Source: Platanthera guangdongensis (lineage: Eukaryota; Streptophyta; Magnoliopsida; Asparagales; Orchidaceae). From it: DNA of 64,000 bases. Each line of letters opens with the position of its first letter. The stretch's first letter is position 1. The position numbers and the translations under genes were made by a program. The notes under the pieces were generated by a model that searched no databases, was not told where the DNA came from, and worked only from the letters and a program-made list of their open reading frames with translations. Shown here in pieces: positions 21,984 to 31,090 of this stretch. The stretch lies in contig CM077151.1 in the NCBI GenBank assembly GCA_039583875.1, forward strand, positions 28,472,390-28,536,389, read 5' to 3'.

Positions 21984-24078
21984 CTAAGTAACGGTATATA
22001 AACTAGTATAAATCAGGAAAAAGTAATGAAAGTGCTAAAAAGAAAACTTACAGCGAAAAAGTGAAGTAAATCTATGGTTAAAAGTGTACATTGTCAAGCT
22101 GAATTCATAGAGCCAACTAAAACTAAATATAACATTGAGGGACTGAAATACCGTCAAACTGAAATAACTGATATATCAAAAACATGGGTGAAGTACAATA
22201 AATACAAATGTCTGTAAATAAAAGCAAAGTACAACAACAGTGGTACAACTGAACAAACTGACGACTGAAGACTGAGTCGCCTATCCTAAGTGGATCCCCT
22301 GACCTGATCCCCCTGTAAAAACAAAATTTCAAATGGGTCGGCCCCACTAAAGAGTAAGAAAAACTACTCTCTTCAGCAACACTTAAGAAAAGGAAATATT
22401 TTAAGTGATTATTACATGAATTTAGAATATGCATAATTTTCTAATATACAACCTGACACTGGAGAACATGAACTGCCATGGAATCGACCTATCGTGTGAT
22501 CTGACACACTAATTCCTGAATTTTTCTAATTTGTTGATTCCTGGAGATTTGGAATCAACGTTGTTATGGGTATCAACCAAGTTCAACATTATCTTATTAA
22601 CACTTGTTATTAAAGACGACTATGCACGGCTAGAACTGCAGTCTGAGTGGCAAACCTGATGGTGCCCGGAACTGGGTGTCCCTAAAGTGGAACACAGACT
22701 CCTATCTGAGGAGTTCCCTATCTATAACAAGGGTCATCGACCCTGAGCATGAAGTTCGAGTTGTGCCCTATTGGCCCTAAAAACATTGTGATGTGCCTCC
22801 ACCAGAATCACGGGGGCAAACCTTCCTCGCCTCTTTTCTGAATTTACTTAAACTGGTGTTCAGTGAGTCAACCTCGGTGTAGCGCTCTAGCTAACTGTAC
22901 TGGCCTTAAGGTTTATGACACTGCATTTACTAATTTAGCCTGAGGGTATAATAACTCCTTTGACTTGGTTCTGACTATAGGAACTTGTAATTTTTCAGTA
23001 CGTACAATGACATAATTGAACATGAATTTATGTAGTCTGATATGTTCAACTAAAAGGAGTCGAATTTTTCATTGCGGTGTTTCGACGCTTGTACGCGCGT
23101 CAAGATGACATAATTCACAAATTCTTAACTCCAACATTTCTTCCAAAAAACTGAATTTCGAATGAAAATCAAATTAGTCATTTCTCCCCTTTTTGGGTTT
23201 CGGTGAAAATTACTCAAAATTGGACATTTGACTAATTACGGAAAAATGAGAACGCAAAAAAGGTGTTACCTCGATCTAACAACGATTAGATCCCAAAATA
23301 AGAGACTGATTCCTGATTGTGGAAGACCGAATACTCCAATTCCTAATTTAGGGCGAGAGAAAACGAGGTAATCAAAGTTGACGCCTAACTTCAATGACTT
23401 CCACTAGAAAAAGTAAGATAGTGAGGAACAAAACTCACTGGAACCAAATGCGGTGTTTCTGAAACTTTTCCCCCAGCTAGGGTTGAAGATCTATCTCACA
23501 TAGCACGAAGAAAAGAGGAGAGGGCCGGATAGGGCTGCAGAGGAAGGAGAGGTCGGCACTTGAATCCGGCGGAGGAGGAGAGGTCGATCAGTGCATCTGG
23601 CGCTTCCCGCGAGTAGTTACGGAAGACGGAGGAGGCGCTGCTTGAGCGCGGAAAGGTTTTCGCTCGGAACGACATTGAGAGGAGTTCGGTTTTAATAACC
23701 GAACAGTGAGTGGGGGGGTGAACCGATGCCAACATAATAGATGGGTAAAATTTGATTTCTCTACCAAATTCGATTGTGTCAATAAACTTAAACAATGTGA
23801 AAATCTCGGCACATCAAATTCCACAAACTTTTAAATCACGTTGTTCGCTTAATAATCTTTTGCGAAATAAATTCGCGCGAATACTTAAATTATAGCAATC
23901 CATTTGGATCATTAATATTTACGTCCACATCACAACCATTGATTTTTGGTGAACAATAACATTGATTAAAAATAATTTGATACCTCCACATGACGCCGGG
24001 TCGATAAATTTTTCTCGCGTTCAGTCCTTGAAATTTTTAAAAAAAAATTAAGGCGACATCAAAAACATGGATGTTACA
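21921..24078. mobile_element. Insertion F in copia D: 2.16-kb TG...CA element, probably a solo LTR; TSD TGTAC
   Basis: The sequence of D is interrupted at CTTGTAC and resumes at TGTACGCTCC, giving a perfect 5-bp duplication TGTAC (21916-21920 and 24079-24083). The insert starts TGTAACACC and ends GGATGTTACA, so it has TG/CA ends and a short terminal inverted repeat (TGTAACA). No primer-binding site, polypurine tract or long reading frame was seen inside. Such ends and such a length are known from long LTRs of some Ty3/gypsy chromoviruses, so a solo LTR left by LTR-LTR recombination is the best reading. Orientation is not clear; a non-autonomous LTR element is the alternative. Confidence 0.7.
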
Positions 24079-24102
24079 TGTACGCTCCAACTTGTGGGGG
24101 AG

Positions 24103-24300
24103 TGTTAGAAATGACATTGTAAAGGCCCACCTAATGACCCATTTTGTTTCCTTCTCTCTTGTTATATTAGTCCTACACCTTGTATATGGGACTCCTCTTT
24201 CTTCCTCCTATATATATGTACTCATACATTGTATTTACATACACAAGAAGGATATACAAGGTTGACTGGATTTACTGCATTACTCGTGTGCTTCTCTACA
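24103..24300 (+). repeat. 3' LTR of copia D (198 bp)
   Basis: Starts TGTTAGAAATGACATTG after GTGGGGGAG. Ends GCTTCTCTACA. Highly similar to 16854-17055. Confidence 0.95.
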
Positions 24301-24465
24301 CCTATCAATAATCACTCGCACTACTTTACGACATGAAAACCCAAAAGAACATTTAAAAAACAATAACACAGGAAACTATCAATGCGAATATAAAACAACT
24401 TAGGCATATTAATTTACTAATTATATTAGTTAAATATTTGCAATACGAAGGAAATGGAATGGTGA

Positions 24466-25016
24466 TGTAGGACAGGTGTCACATCTATCTGCCACCCTGG
24501 AATCTCAATAGTGGGCCCACCTTGGAGTCCACCAAGGCGGCTTTATCAAGACCGCAGCTCAGTTAGTGAAGAAAGTCTGTCTGAAGACTCTTTATCGAGG
24601 AGGTCGGGTGTTGGATCCCCAGGCTCAACAACTCATTGTGCCCTGTGGTGGGACCGAATACGGGTTGGGGTGTACAGGCTATAGCCTTGATAAAGCTACC
24701 TTGGTGGACTCTAAGGTGAGCCCCCTGGTGAAACTCCCGGGTGGAAGGCAGGTGTGACGTTTGTCCTGCATTATAAAAGTGCATCTCAGTTGATGATGAG
24801 AGTCTGCCTGAAGACTCTTTATCAAGGAGGTCGGGTGTTTGATCTCCGACCTCAACAACCCGTTGTGCCTTGTGGTGGGATCGGATACGGCCATACGGGT
24901 TGTGGTGTATGGGCAGTAGCCTTGATAAAGCTGCCTTTGTGAACTCCAAGGTGGGGCCCCTAGTGGGACTCCAGGGGTGGCAAGCAGGTGTGACGCCTGT
25001 CCTGCATCACTTTGTA
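24466..25016 (+). repeat. Cluster of tRNA-derived SINE copies: one inverted 3' fragment and two direct copies
   Basis: Two direct copies, about 24552-24771 and 24779-25016, share blocks such as GAAGACTCTTTATC, GAGGTCGGGTGTT, AGCCTTGATAAAGCT and a 3' end CAGGTGTGACG...TCCTGCAT. The 5' part holds GCTCAGTTAGTG (A-box-like) and GGTGTTGGATCCCC (B-box-like), the internal promoter boxes of tRNA-derived SINEs. Before them, 24472-24552 is the 3' part of the same unit in inverted orientation (ATGTAGGACAGGTGTCACA). Target duplications were not identified. The cluster lies in the CDC6 intron and is the largest intron piece not explained by LTR elements. Confidence 0.7.
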
Positions 25017-25161
25017 TTCTTAAACTAATTTTACATGGCAATCAAGTCTAATTATTAAAAACAAAATCATCAAGAGTTTCACTACCCTTTCTCTTGAGAA
25101 ATAAAGAGAAAAACCTCATGCAAAAATAATTTCTATTGTATTAAAGATTATGATTACTTGC

Positions 25162-25252
25162 CTCTTGGGTTCCACTTGACTGTGGGAGGGACCTGTGGAA
25201 CCAATTTCCTCATCGACAATATAAGAGAGCACTTCACATTGTCTTTAATCCC
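25162..25252 (-). CDS. CDC6: CDC6-like gene, 91-bp exon
   Basis: Minus-strand exon between acceptor TTCTTCTAACAG (ending 25253) and the GC donor at 25161. It encodes 30 codons plus one base with no stop and ends in the motif PTVKWNPR. This precedes DPAQM in the next exon across the 17.4-kb intron. The segment lies in the N-terminal region of CDC6 just before the AAA+ domain. Splice phases fit both neighbours: phase 0 upstream, phase 1 downstream. Confidence 0.75.
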
Positions 25253-25345
25253 CTGTTAGAAGAACAAAAAGTTGGTCAGGCTAACATATTTTCTGTCAAT
25301 TCAAATATTTTTAAAAAAAATTCAGATCTTTGGTGAAATGCTTAC

Positions 25346-25646
25346 ATTTCCAATAAGATCATCACGATCAATGGTACGTCTAAAAGGTGATGAGGACAAA
25401 GACCTATTGGGACTTTCAATGATGGATCGAGACACCGATCTCTTCCTCTTGAGGATGCTCCTTTGAGCCTTACTCTCTATGCCCAATTTCTCAGAATTAG
25501 GAGATCCTATCGAAGGTGCAGAATGAGTTACAAGACTGCTCTTGGACATTGTCTCCACTGCTCGATCGCTAGGGTTCCACGATCTTCCGCGAGAGATGGG
25601 GTTAGGGCACAATCGTTGTGCTAGCTGAAGACCCTCCACCAAATCA
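25346..25646 (-). CDS. CDC6: CDC6-like gene, 301-bp exon (N-terminal regulatory region)
   Basis: Minus-strand exon between acceptor TTATTCCTGCAG (ending 25647) and donor GTAAGC (25345). It encodes one base plus 100 codons without a stop, rich in Ser, Arg, Lys and Pro, including ILKRKRS and repeated S-P sites (SPN twice, SSSPFRR). Basic stretches with SP sites are expected in the poorly conserved N-terminus of CDC6, where cyclin-dependent kinases act and a nuclear signal lies. The 93-bp intron to the next exon is normal GT-AG. No in-frame ATG precedes codon 33, and the first base belongs to a split codon, so at least one further 5' exon is expected. Identification rests on linkage and splice phase more than on sequence. 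Confidence 0.6.
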
Positions 25647-25805
25647 CTGCAGGAATAATGTCAAGATAACCTCGTAAGAGGAAGGTTTGTATAAGCTGAA
25701 CTCTCGTGGAAAATTATAATCCATGTAAGCATGCATGTCAGCAATTAATGAAAATTACTTTGACACAACATGAACTTGAATTTAATAGTACATATCCGTT
25801 AGAAT

Positions 25806-25936
25806 GGGCAGACCGGTGCACAAAGCATCCTCGCGTAGCGAGGGTCCGGAGAAGGGTCCCACCACAAGAGTGAAATGTAGGCAAATCTTATCCTGCATTT
25901 TTGCAAGAGGCTGCTTCCCAAACTCGAACACGTGAA
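25806..25936 (-). mobile_element. SINE, 131 bp, with a perfect 16-bp target-site duplication
   Basis: The element is flanked by two copies of ACATATCCGTTAGAAT (25790-25805 and 25937-25952). Read on the minus strand it begins near a B-box-like GTGTTCGAGTTTG, passes AGCAGCCTCTTGCA, and ends GTGCACCGGTCTGCCC. This resembles a SINE type widespread in plants. The A-box region is missing, so it is 5'-truncated. A long duplication without LTRs or inverted repeats is the hallmark of LINE-driven SINE insertion. Confidence 0.85.
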
Positions 25937-25952
25937 ACATATCCGTTAGAAT

Positions 25953-26943
25953 AAACAAAAAATTCATATAAAACTATCAAGCATAAACTATGGATAATAT
26001 TCAAGAGTACATGTGTAACACAATCTATTTTTTTGCTATTCAGCACCTAATATATGTGTGCACCAATGCTCTTATTAATATAATCTCAAACTTCAAAACT
26101 GACAGTCAACTAAACTTTTGACTGAGCCCGGGCTTGTAATGAAAATCACATATAAAGATCATATAAGATTAAATTTTATTATTGTGAAGAAAATGTTTGT
26201 GAGCACATATGATATCTATATTACATTAATATGTATACTCATTAATTGGAGAAGGATGCATCAAACATCATGAAGTTGTAGAACCAGTGGGGATCTTAAA
26301 ATTACAATCAAAGGAGAATTAAAACCCACAAAGAAGGCAATGAATCATATAAAATGCTAAAAAATATCATGCTTTTTTCATTGATTCTAAATTATTAGGA
26401 AGAGTAACTTCACAGTGACATCACATTAAACAAAAGATAATTGCAATAAAAACTGTATCACGTGAAATCGTAGATGGCTGCTCAAGCAAGGAGAATCCCT
26501 TGGGGGAAGTAAGGATATAACAGATAGGGACGGTTCATAGTGAATGGAAGAGAGGGAAAAGGCAAAGAGCTACAATGAGGCTCTAGACGAATGCGAGGAC
26601 TATGGATAGGGTGGATGCCATAGTTTTGAACGCCTGCCAATGATTGGAAGAAGTGGATGAGAAATGTGGGAGCAGGCGGGAACTGGATTTAGATAAAGAA
26701 ATTACATCTTAAAAGGTTCAATGATATATAATTCAGCAAAAAAAGTGTTAGAAAGTAAAAGGTAATAAAAACATTTATTTCATATAATAAACACGAGTGG
26801 AAGTGCACGAGGGAACCTGTGTGATCGAGACAGTTCACTTGATCACCTGTGTCACTTGTAAACAACATGAGGCGGCGACAATACTACAAATGTTGTGTAC
26901 ATCCCGTGCACTATCGCTCGTGCATACATTTGGAAGTTTATTA
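25953..26943. other. AT-rich stretch with no supported gene; possible 5' region of the CDC6-like gene at 26470-26700
   Basis: No convincing exon was found. Around 26660-26690 the minus strand has TTCCCGCC, one mismatch from the E2F consensus, followed by a pyrimidine-rich leader-like stretch and short ATGs without conserved coding sequence. CDC6 genes are known E2F targets, so this could be the promoter and first exon. This is weakly supported. Confidence 0.2.
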
Positions 26944-27410
26944 TGTTAGATATAATGTACATTCTGTGTGATAGAATTAGCTTAGGCTCACCTTGGGTTT
27001 TGTGAGCACCATCTGTTGTACATGTGTGTGTGTATTGCTATTGTTCATGGAATAATACATTCAATCTTTTTTTCCTATGGTGGTATCAGAGCCATTAAAT
27101 ACTCTACCCTAGCCGAACACGCGTCGTGACCCCCGTTTGATCCCATCTCCTGTTCGATGCCATCGATCGGGATTGCCAGCTCTTCCGCTTCCTGTCGAAC
27201 GCGCGTCCAGTCTTCCCTTTTTGCTGCTCGGATTCTGTTTTTGTTTCCGCTGCTATTGATCGGGATCAGCTGCTTGGAAAGACCCAGCTTTGCAAGAAGA
27301 TTGTGGAGAGGGATGCTGTCCAGAGGAAGCACAGGGCAGTCAAGCTTTCAGTTCGGTTCTGGTTCAGTTTAAGATTTTCGGTTTTAAGTGACAGCTCTAC
27401 TGGTAGCAGA
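26944..27410 (+). mobile_element. LTR, primer site and leader of an E-family copia
   Basis: LTR-like 26944-27080 begins TGTTAGATATAATG and follows the same layout as E's LTR. Primer site TGGTATCAGAGCC is at 27081-27093. It is followed by leader sequence with CGATCGGGAT-type words also seen in E's leader. It ends at a second primer-site-like TGGTAGCAGAGCC near 27410, where the inverted gag segment begins. Confidence 0.75.
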
Positions 27411-27419
27411 GCCAAGGGT

Positions 27420-28499
27420 CTGGAACAGAGAGTAGCGCAGAGCCTAACTAGATGGCATGTCGAGACGACGCAAGTGATCCGACATCGCCTTGGCCATATG
27501 AAGCTCGTAGACAATCGTGCGAATGGGGAGCTCGCAGGACTGATAGATGACGGCTATCGCGCGAGAGCCGTCCGAGTGTCACTTCACCTTGTCGGAGCGC
27601 TGGACGGAAGTGACAGTGATGATAGTAGAAGAGTCGTCCACAGTACTGGCAGCTGGTGGAGGCGGAGCAGGCTCAGAGCCGTCAATGTGGCCATATAGAT
27701 CTAGGCCACAGAGGATCGCACTTACGGTGGCGGACTATGCCTTGTAGATTCGTCAATCGAAAATGACATCCACCTTCTGGAGAAAGACAAAGGATCAAGA
27801 GGAGGCCGTTAGGGCTGTAGAATCAGCCGGAAGAGGATCAAAAAACGAGCAAAAGAGACGCGAGATGCAAGAGATCAGCCGGCGGCAGGAATCAACGATG
27901 GCAACGTCGATTAGACGTCGAGAATAGCGGGTCTGCAGGAGATCAACCGACGGAGGAGTTTAGACGACTGCAGAAAGCAGAGGAGGCCGGCATGGTTAGA
28001 CAATGGATTAGTTTCGGTGGCTGCAGAAGGCAACGAAGGAGGCCAGCAGGGTTAGAGCAGCGGGCTGCAGCACAATGGAAGGAGTCGCAGATCAATGCAG
28101 GGCAGCAGAGCAAGGCGCAAAAGTCGACGGACTGGACCGCGTTCAGAAAGATCGGGATGTCGGCAGAACTCGATGACGTCAACTCAGTCCCCGAGCAGAT
28201 CCCGCTATTAGGCTCTCACCTAGCTGGCAGGGCTGGATGTCACTCGATGGTGTCTACCCCGACCCCGAGCAGATCCCGCTTTCAGGCTCTCACCAAGCTG
28301 GCAGGGCTGGATGTCCCTCGTAAGAGTCTACCCAGACCCCCAACTGGCTAGCAGGATAGGTATTGACGAATGAAATAACGTCAGAAGTCAGGGCCCAGAC
28401 ACCCGAGCATCAGAGGAAACAGTCGTGGGGTTAATAGAATGGGCTTGGCAAGTCAGCGAGTCGGGAGTGCCGAGTCGAGACTCTGGCGGGTCGGCGAGT
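27420..28499 (-). pseudogene. Inverted gag and leader of an E-family copia
   Basis: Read on the minus strand, 27820-27420 matches the first 130 codons of E's gag (AAGGTGGATGTCATT, GGCCACATTGACGGCTCTGA). It has the start ATG changed to ACG and stops within. 27830-28499 corresponds to its leader. It points towards the plus-strand LTR piece 26944-27410, so the locus is a head-on rearrangement or a foldback join of two copies. Confidence 0.7.
28190..28340. repeat. Tandem duplication of about 70 bp
   Basis: Two imperfect copies of a unit containing CCCGAGCAGATCCCGCT, AGGCTCTCACC and GCTGGCAGGGCTGGATGTC follow one another inside the inverted leader segment. Confidence 0.75.
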
Positions 28500-28905
28500 G
28501 TAACGCCCCTGATTTTCCGGCAATTATTTAATACTCTTGTTGACGTCATAATGACGTAAGGGGCGTTACGTTAACATGGAGTTGACGGCATGGTGCTGTT
28601 AGTGTGTTTTTGCGTCTATTCGATCGAGTCGGCCAAATTCGTAAATCCTTGCCGAAAATGGAAAATTTCACATTGGAAAATTAAATTGATTAATTTTTGA
28701 CATGTTCATCAAGTTTCGTCGCGATCCAAGCGATATTTAAGCCTCGGCGAATTTCCGAAGTTTTGTAGAATTTATGTTCGTCGTATACTTTGAAAATTTA
28801 TATCTCAAGAACGGCTCGTCGGATTTTGATTTTGACTTCGTCGTTGTGTTCGTAGCGTCTGTGTTCGCCTACGGTGTGAGTTTCGTTCAGTTCGGCGCTC
28901 GTTTG
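28500..28905. repeat. Fragment of a long LTR of Ty3/gypsy type (TGTAACGCCCC end)
   Basis: Begins TGTAACGCCCCTGATTTTCC and contains the complementary GGGGCGTTAC at 28559-28568. Such ends are typical of long gypsy chromovirus LTRs. The rest (to about 28800) is AT-rich and ends where the SINE array starts. No coding region. Confidence 0.5.
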
Positions 28906-30339
28906 GGTCCTCCATGGGCTGCTGGTGGGTCGGGCGGCGCTGGGCGTCCTCCCTAAGTCGTTACAAAAAAGTGCACTTTTTTTGTAACGACCTAGGGAGG
29001 ACCCCGAGCGCCGCCCGGCCCACCAGCAGCCCATGGAGGACTCATGGCACCACGGTGGTACAGCCGCAATCTACAAGGCCTGCAGGCCGTACATCCCAAC
29101 CAATCACTGTGTTTGTTTCTCAGCAACAGTAGGTTGTTGCCTGCGGGGTTTCGAACCTGAGACCTTGATAACACACTCCTGCAGGCCTTGTAGATTCCGG
29201 CTATACCACCGTGGTGTCAAGGGTCCTCCATGGGCTGCTGGTGGAGCTCAGCTGGTGATAACCCTATTTGCAGGAGTGTGTTATTAAGGTCTCGGGTTCG
29301 AAACCCCACAGGCAACAACCTATTGTTGCTGAGAAACAGGCACAGTGATGGGTTGGGGTGTACGACCTGCAGGCCTTGTAAATTCTGGTTGTACCACTGT
29401 GGTGTCATGGGTCCTCCATGGGCTGCTGGTGGGTCGGGCGGCGCTAGGGCTTAACTTAGTTGGTGATGAGGAGTGGTATTTTTTTTGTAGCAACCTAGGG
29501 AAGACCTCTAACGCCGTCCGGCCCACCAGCAGCCCATAGAGGACCCATGGCACCACGGTGGTACAGCCGGAATCTACAAGGCCTGCAGGCCGTACACCCC
29601 AAAGCATCTCCGGCCTGTTTATCAGCACGGTGCATTGTTGCCACGGGATCTCGAACCCGCAACCTTGATAAGAAGCCTTTAATACCACTACTCATCACCA
29701 ACTGAGCACCGTGCTGATAAACAGGCCGGAGATGCTTTGGGGTGTACGGCCTGCAGGCCTTGTAGATTCCGGTTGTACCACCGTGGTGTCATGAATCCTC
29801 CATGGGGTGCTGGTGGGTCGGGCGGTGCTAGGGGTCCTCCCTAGGTCGTTACAAAAAAAGTGCACTTTTTTTGTAACGACCTAGGGAGGACCCCTAGCAC
29901 CGTCCGGCCCACCAACAGCCAATGGAGGACTCATGACACCACGGTGGTACAGCCGGAATCTACAAGGTCTGCAGGCCGTACACCCCAAAGCATCTCCGGC
30001 CTGTTTATCAGCACGGTGCATTGTTGCCACGGGGTCTCGAACTCGCAACCTTGATAAGAAGCCTTTAATACCACTACTCATCACCAGCTGAGCTGAGTTG
30101 AAGCTCAGCTCAGCGGGTGATGAGTAGTGGTATTAAAGCTTCAGCTCAGCTGTTGATGAGTAGTGGTATTAAAGGCTTCTTATCAAGTTGCGGGTTCGAG
30201 ACCCCGTGGCAACAATGCACCGTGCTGACAAACAGGCCGAAGATGCTTTGGGGTGTACAGCCTGCAGGCCTTGTAGATTCCGGCTGTACCACCATGGTGT
30301 CATGGGTCCTCCATGGGCTGCTGGTGGGCCGGGCTATGG
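28906..30339. repeat. Foldback array of at least seven SINE copies in alternating orientation
   Basis: The repeated unit (plus sense) runs from GCTCAGTTGGTGATGA through a B-box GGGTTCGAGACCCC, GGGGTGTACGGCCTGCAGGC, TTGTAGATTCCGG, ACCACCGTGGTGTCATGGG, CCATGGGCTGCTGGTGGG and GGTCCTCCCTAGGTCGTTAC to a short A run. It is a tRNA-derived SINE. Copies: + 28906-28970 (3' part), - 28977-29184, + 29180-29244 (part), + 29245-29453, - about 29480-29706, + 29707-29859 (3' two thirds), - 29866-30096, + about 30150-30339. Two tail-to-tail joins share the centre AAAAAGTGCACTTTTT. The second palindrome has arms of about 150 bp. Copies at 29041-29453 have a diverged 5' region, so two subfamilies are mixed. Several ORFs across it are by-products. 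Confidence 0.85.
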
Positions 30340-30348
30340 GTTCAACTT

Positions 30349-30602
30349 AAATAATTCAACTCTACTATGTGACAACACAAGTGCAATTTCCATTGCACAA
30401 AATCCAGTCCATCACAATAGAACTAAGCATATAAACATTAGTCACCATTTCATTAGAGAGTGTGTAGACAAAAATAAAATTAATCTTGTTTATATATACA
30501 CTGATTTGCAATGAGCAGATATCTTCACCAAACTTTTGGATGAGAGGAACCATCTGTTCTTCATAAATCAGCTTGGTATGATAAATGGAGAAGCCTTAAT
30601 TT
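30349..30602 (+). pseudogene. Copia RNase H C-terminal fragment
   Basis: Starts abruptly next to the SINE array and reads LLCDNTSAISIAQNP, then RTKHINISHHFIRE and, after a stop at 30512-30514, ADIFTKLLDE to a TAA near 30600. These are the conserved final RNase H motifs of copia pol (D-N-x-S/A, H-x-R-S/T-K-H-I, A-D-I-x-T-K). The rest of the element is absent. Confidence 0.85.
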
Positions 30603-31090
30603 AATTTTTGTCTATGGTCGACGAATTTTTCAAAGTTCGTCGAACGGAGTTGGACGAAAGAACCGGATCAAACTGTTCGCAAACTATTCGGGTTCCGGTT
30701 TCAATTTTGGAACTGTGAACAGCATTGGTCCGGGCGTGATTCTTTCATTTTATTATTCGGACCGAAATCGAAACCGCAACATACAAGTCTCAAGCAGTTT
30801 CAGAATTTTTAGACCCGATCCAAACCGGACCAAAGCAAAATCGAACCACGACCTGTTTATTATTATTATTATTTTATAATGTTTATTATTATTACTATTA
30901 TTATAATATTGTTATTTTTTATAATATATCTATAATATCTATACTTAATATAAGAATGAAACTGATGTGGTTTGAACTCAAACCGCAATCGCACCAAAGG
31001 GGTTCAGTTTTGAATTAAACCAATCACACTACACCAAAAACGTGCAATATGGTCTGATTTTAGTGCGGTTTGTAGTCGGTTTTGAATTTA
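30603..31090. other. AT-rich non-coding stretch with a TTA microsatellite
   Basis: Contains a TTATTATTATTA tract at about 30857-30900 and several AAACCG/CGGTTT words suggestive of a decayed repeat. No gene seen. Confidence 0.5.

Larger units (their letters stand above)
16854..24300 (+). mobile_element. Ty1/copia retrotransposon D nested in E, TSD CCTAT
   Basis: LTRs 16854-17055 and 24103-24300, perfect target duplication CCTAT (16849-16853 and 24301-24305). It is itself split by insertion F (21921-24078) just before the polypurine tract GTGGGGGAG. Without F the element is about 5.3 kb, a normal copia size. Leader, gag and LTR layout place it in the same family as A and B. The coding part carries many stops although the LTRs are still very similar. 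Confidence 0.95.
12764..24307 (+). mobile_element. Ty1/copia retrotransposon E (12764-16853 plus 24306-24307), split by copia D, TSD ATAAT
   Basis: 5' LTR 12764-12836, primer site, degenerate gag-pol, polypurine tract GAGTGGGGGG (16711-16720), 3' LTR from 16721. Copia D entered the 3' LTR two bases before its end. The last two bases CA are found at 24306-24307 after D, and the outer target duplication ATAAT matches at 12759-12763 and 24308-24312. Without D the element is about 4.1 kb, short for a copia, because much of integrase and the start of reverse transcriptase are deleted. The family also appears at 26944-28499 and 33960-36425. Confidence 0.9.
7760..25161 (-). other. 17.4-kb GC-AG intron of the CDC6-like gene
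   Basis: Donor GCAAGT starts at 25161 and acceptor TTTGCAG ends at 7760. Joining at these points gives AGA-GAT-CCT (Arg-Asp-Pro), continuing the expected CDC6 sequence WNPRDPAQM. Using the nearby GT (25157) would shift the frame. A branch-point-like CTAAC lies near 7784-7789 on the minus strand. Sequence not assigned to mobile elements amounts to under 0.5 kb (7760-7801, 12712-12763, 24313-24465, 25017-25161), so nearly all of the length is inserted DNA. Confidence 0.8.

Noticed and set aside
25155..25161. GT donor at 25157 as an alternative to the GC donor
   Set aside because: It would add bases that shift the frame of the next exon; the GC donor gives the expected WNPR-DPAQM continuity.
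26590..26640. Short ATG frames as CDC6 first exon
   Set aside because: They stop within 13-19 codons and no convincing donor in the right phase was found.
29245..30240. tRNA genes
   Set aside because: The A- and B-box sequences lie in SINE copies with long non-tRNA tails; no cloverleaf with an acceptor stem was seen.
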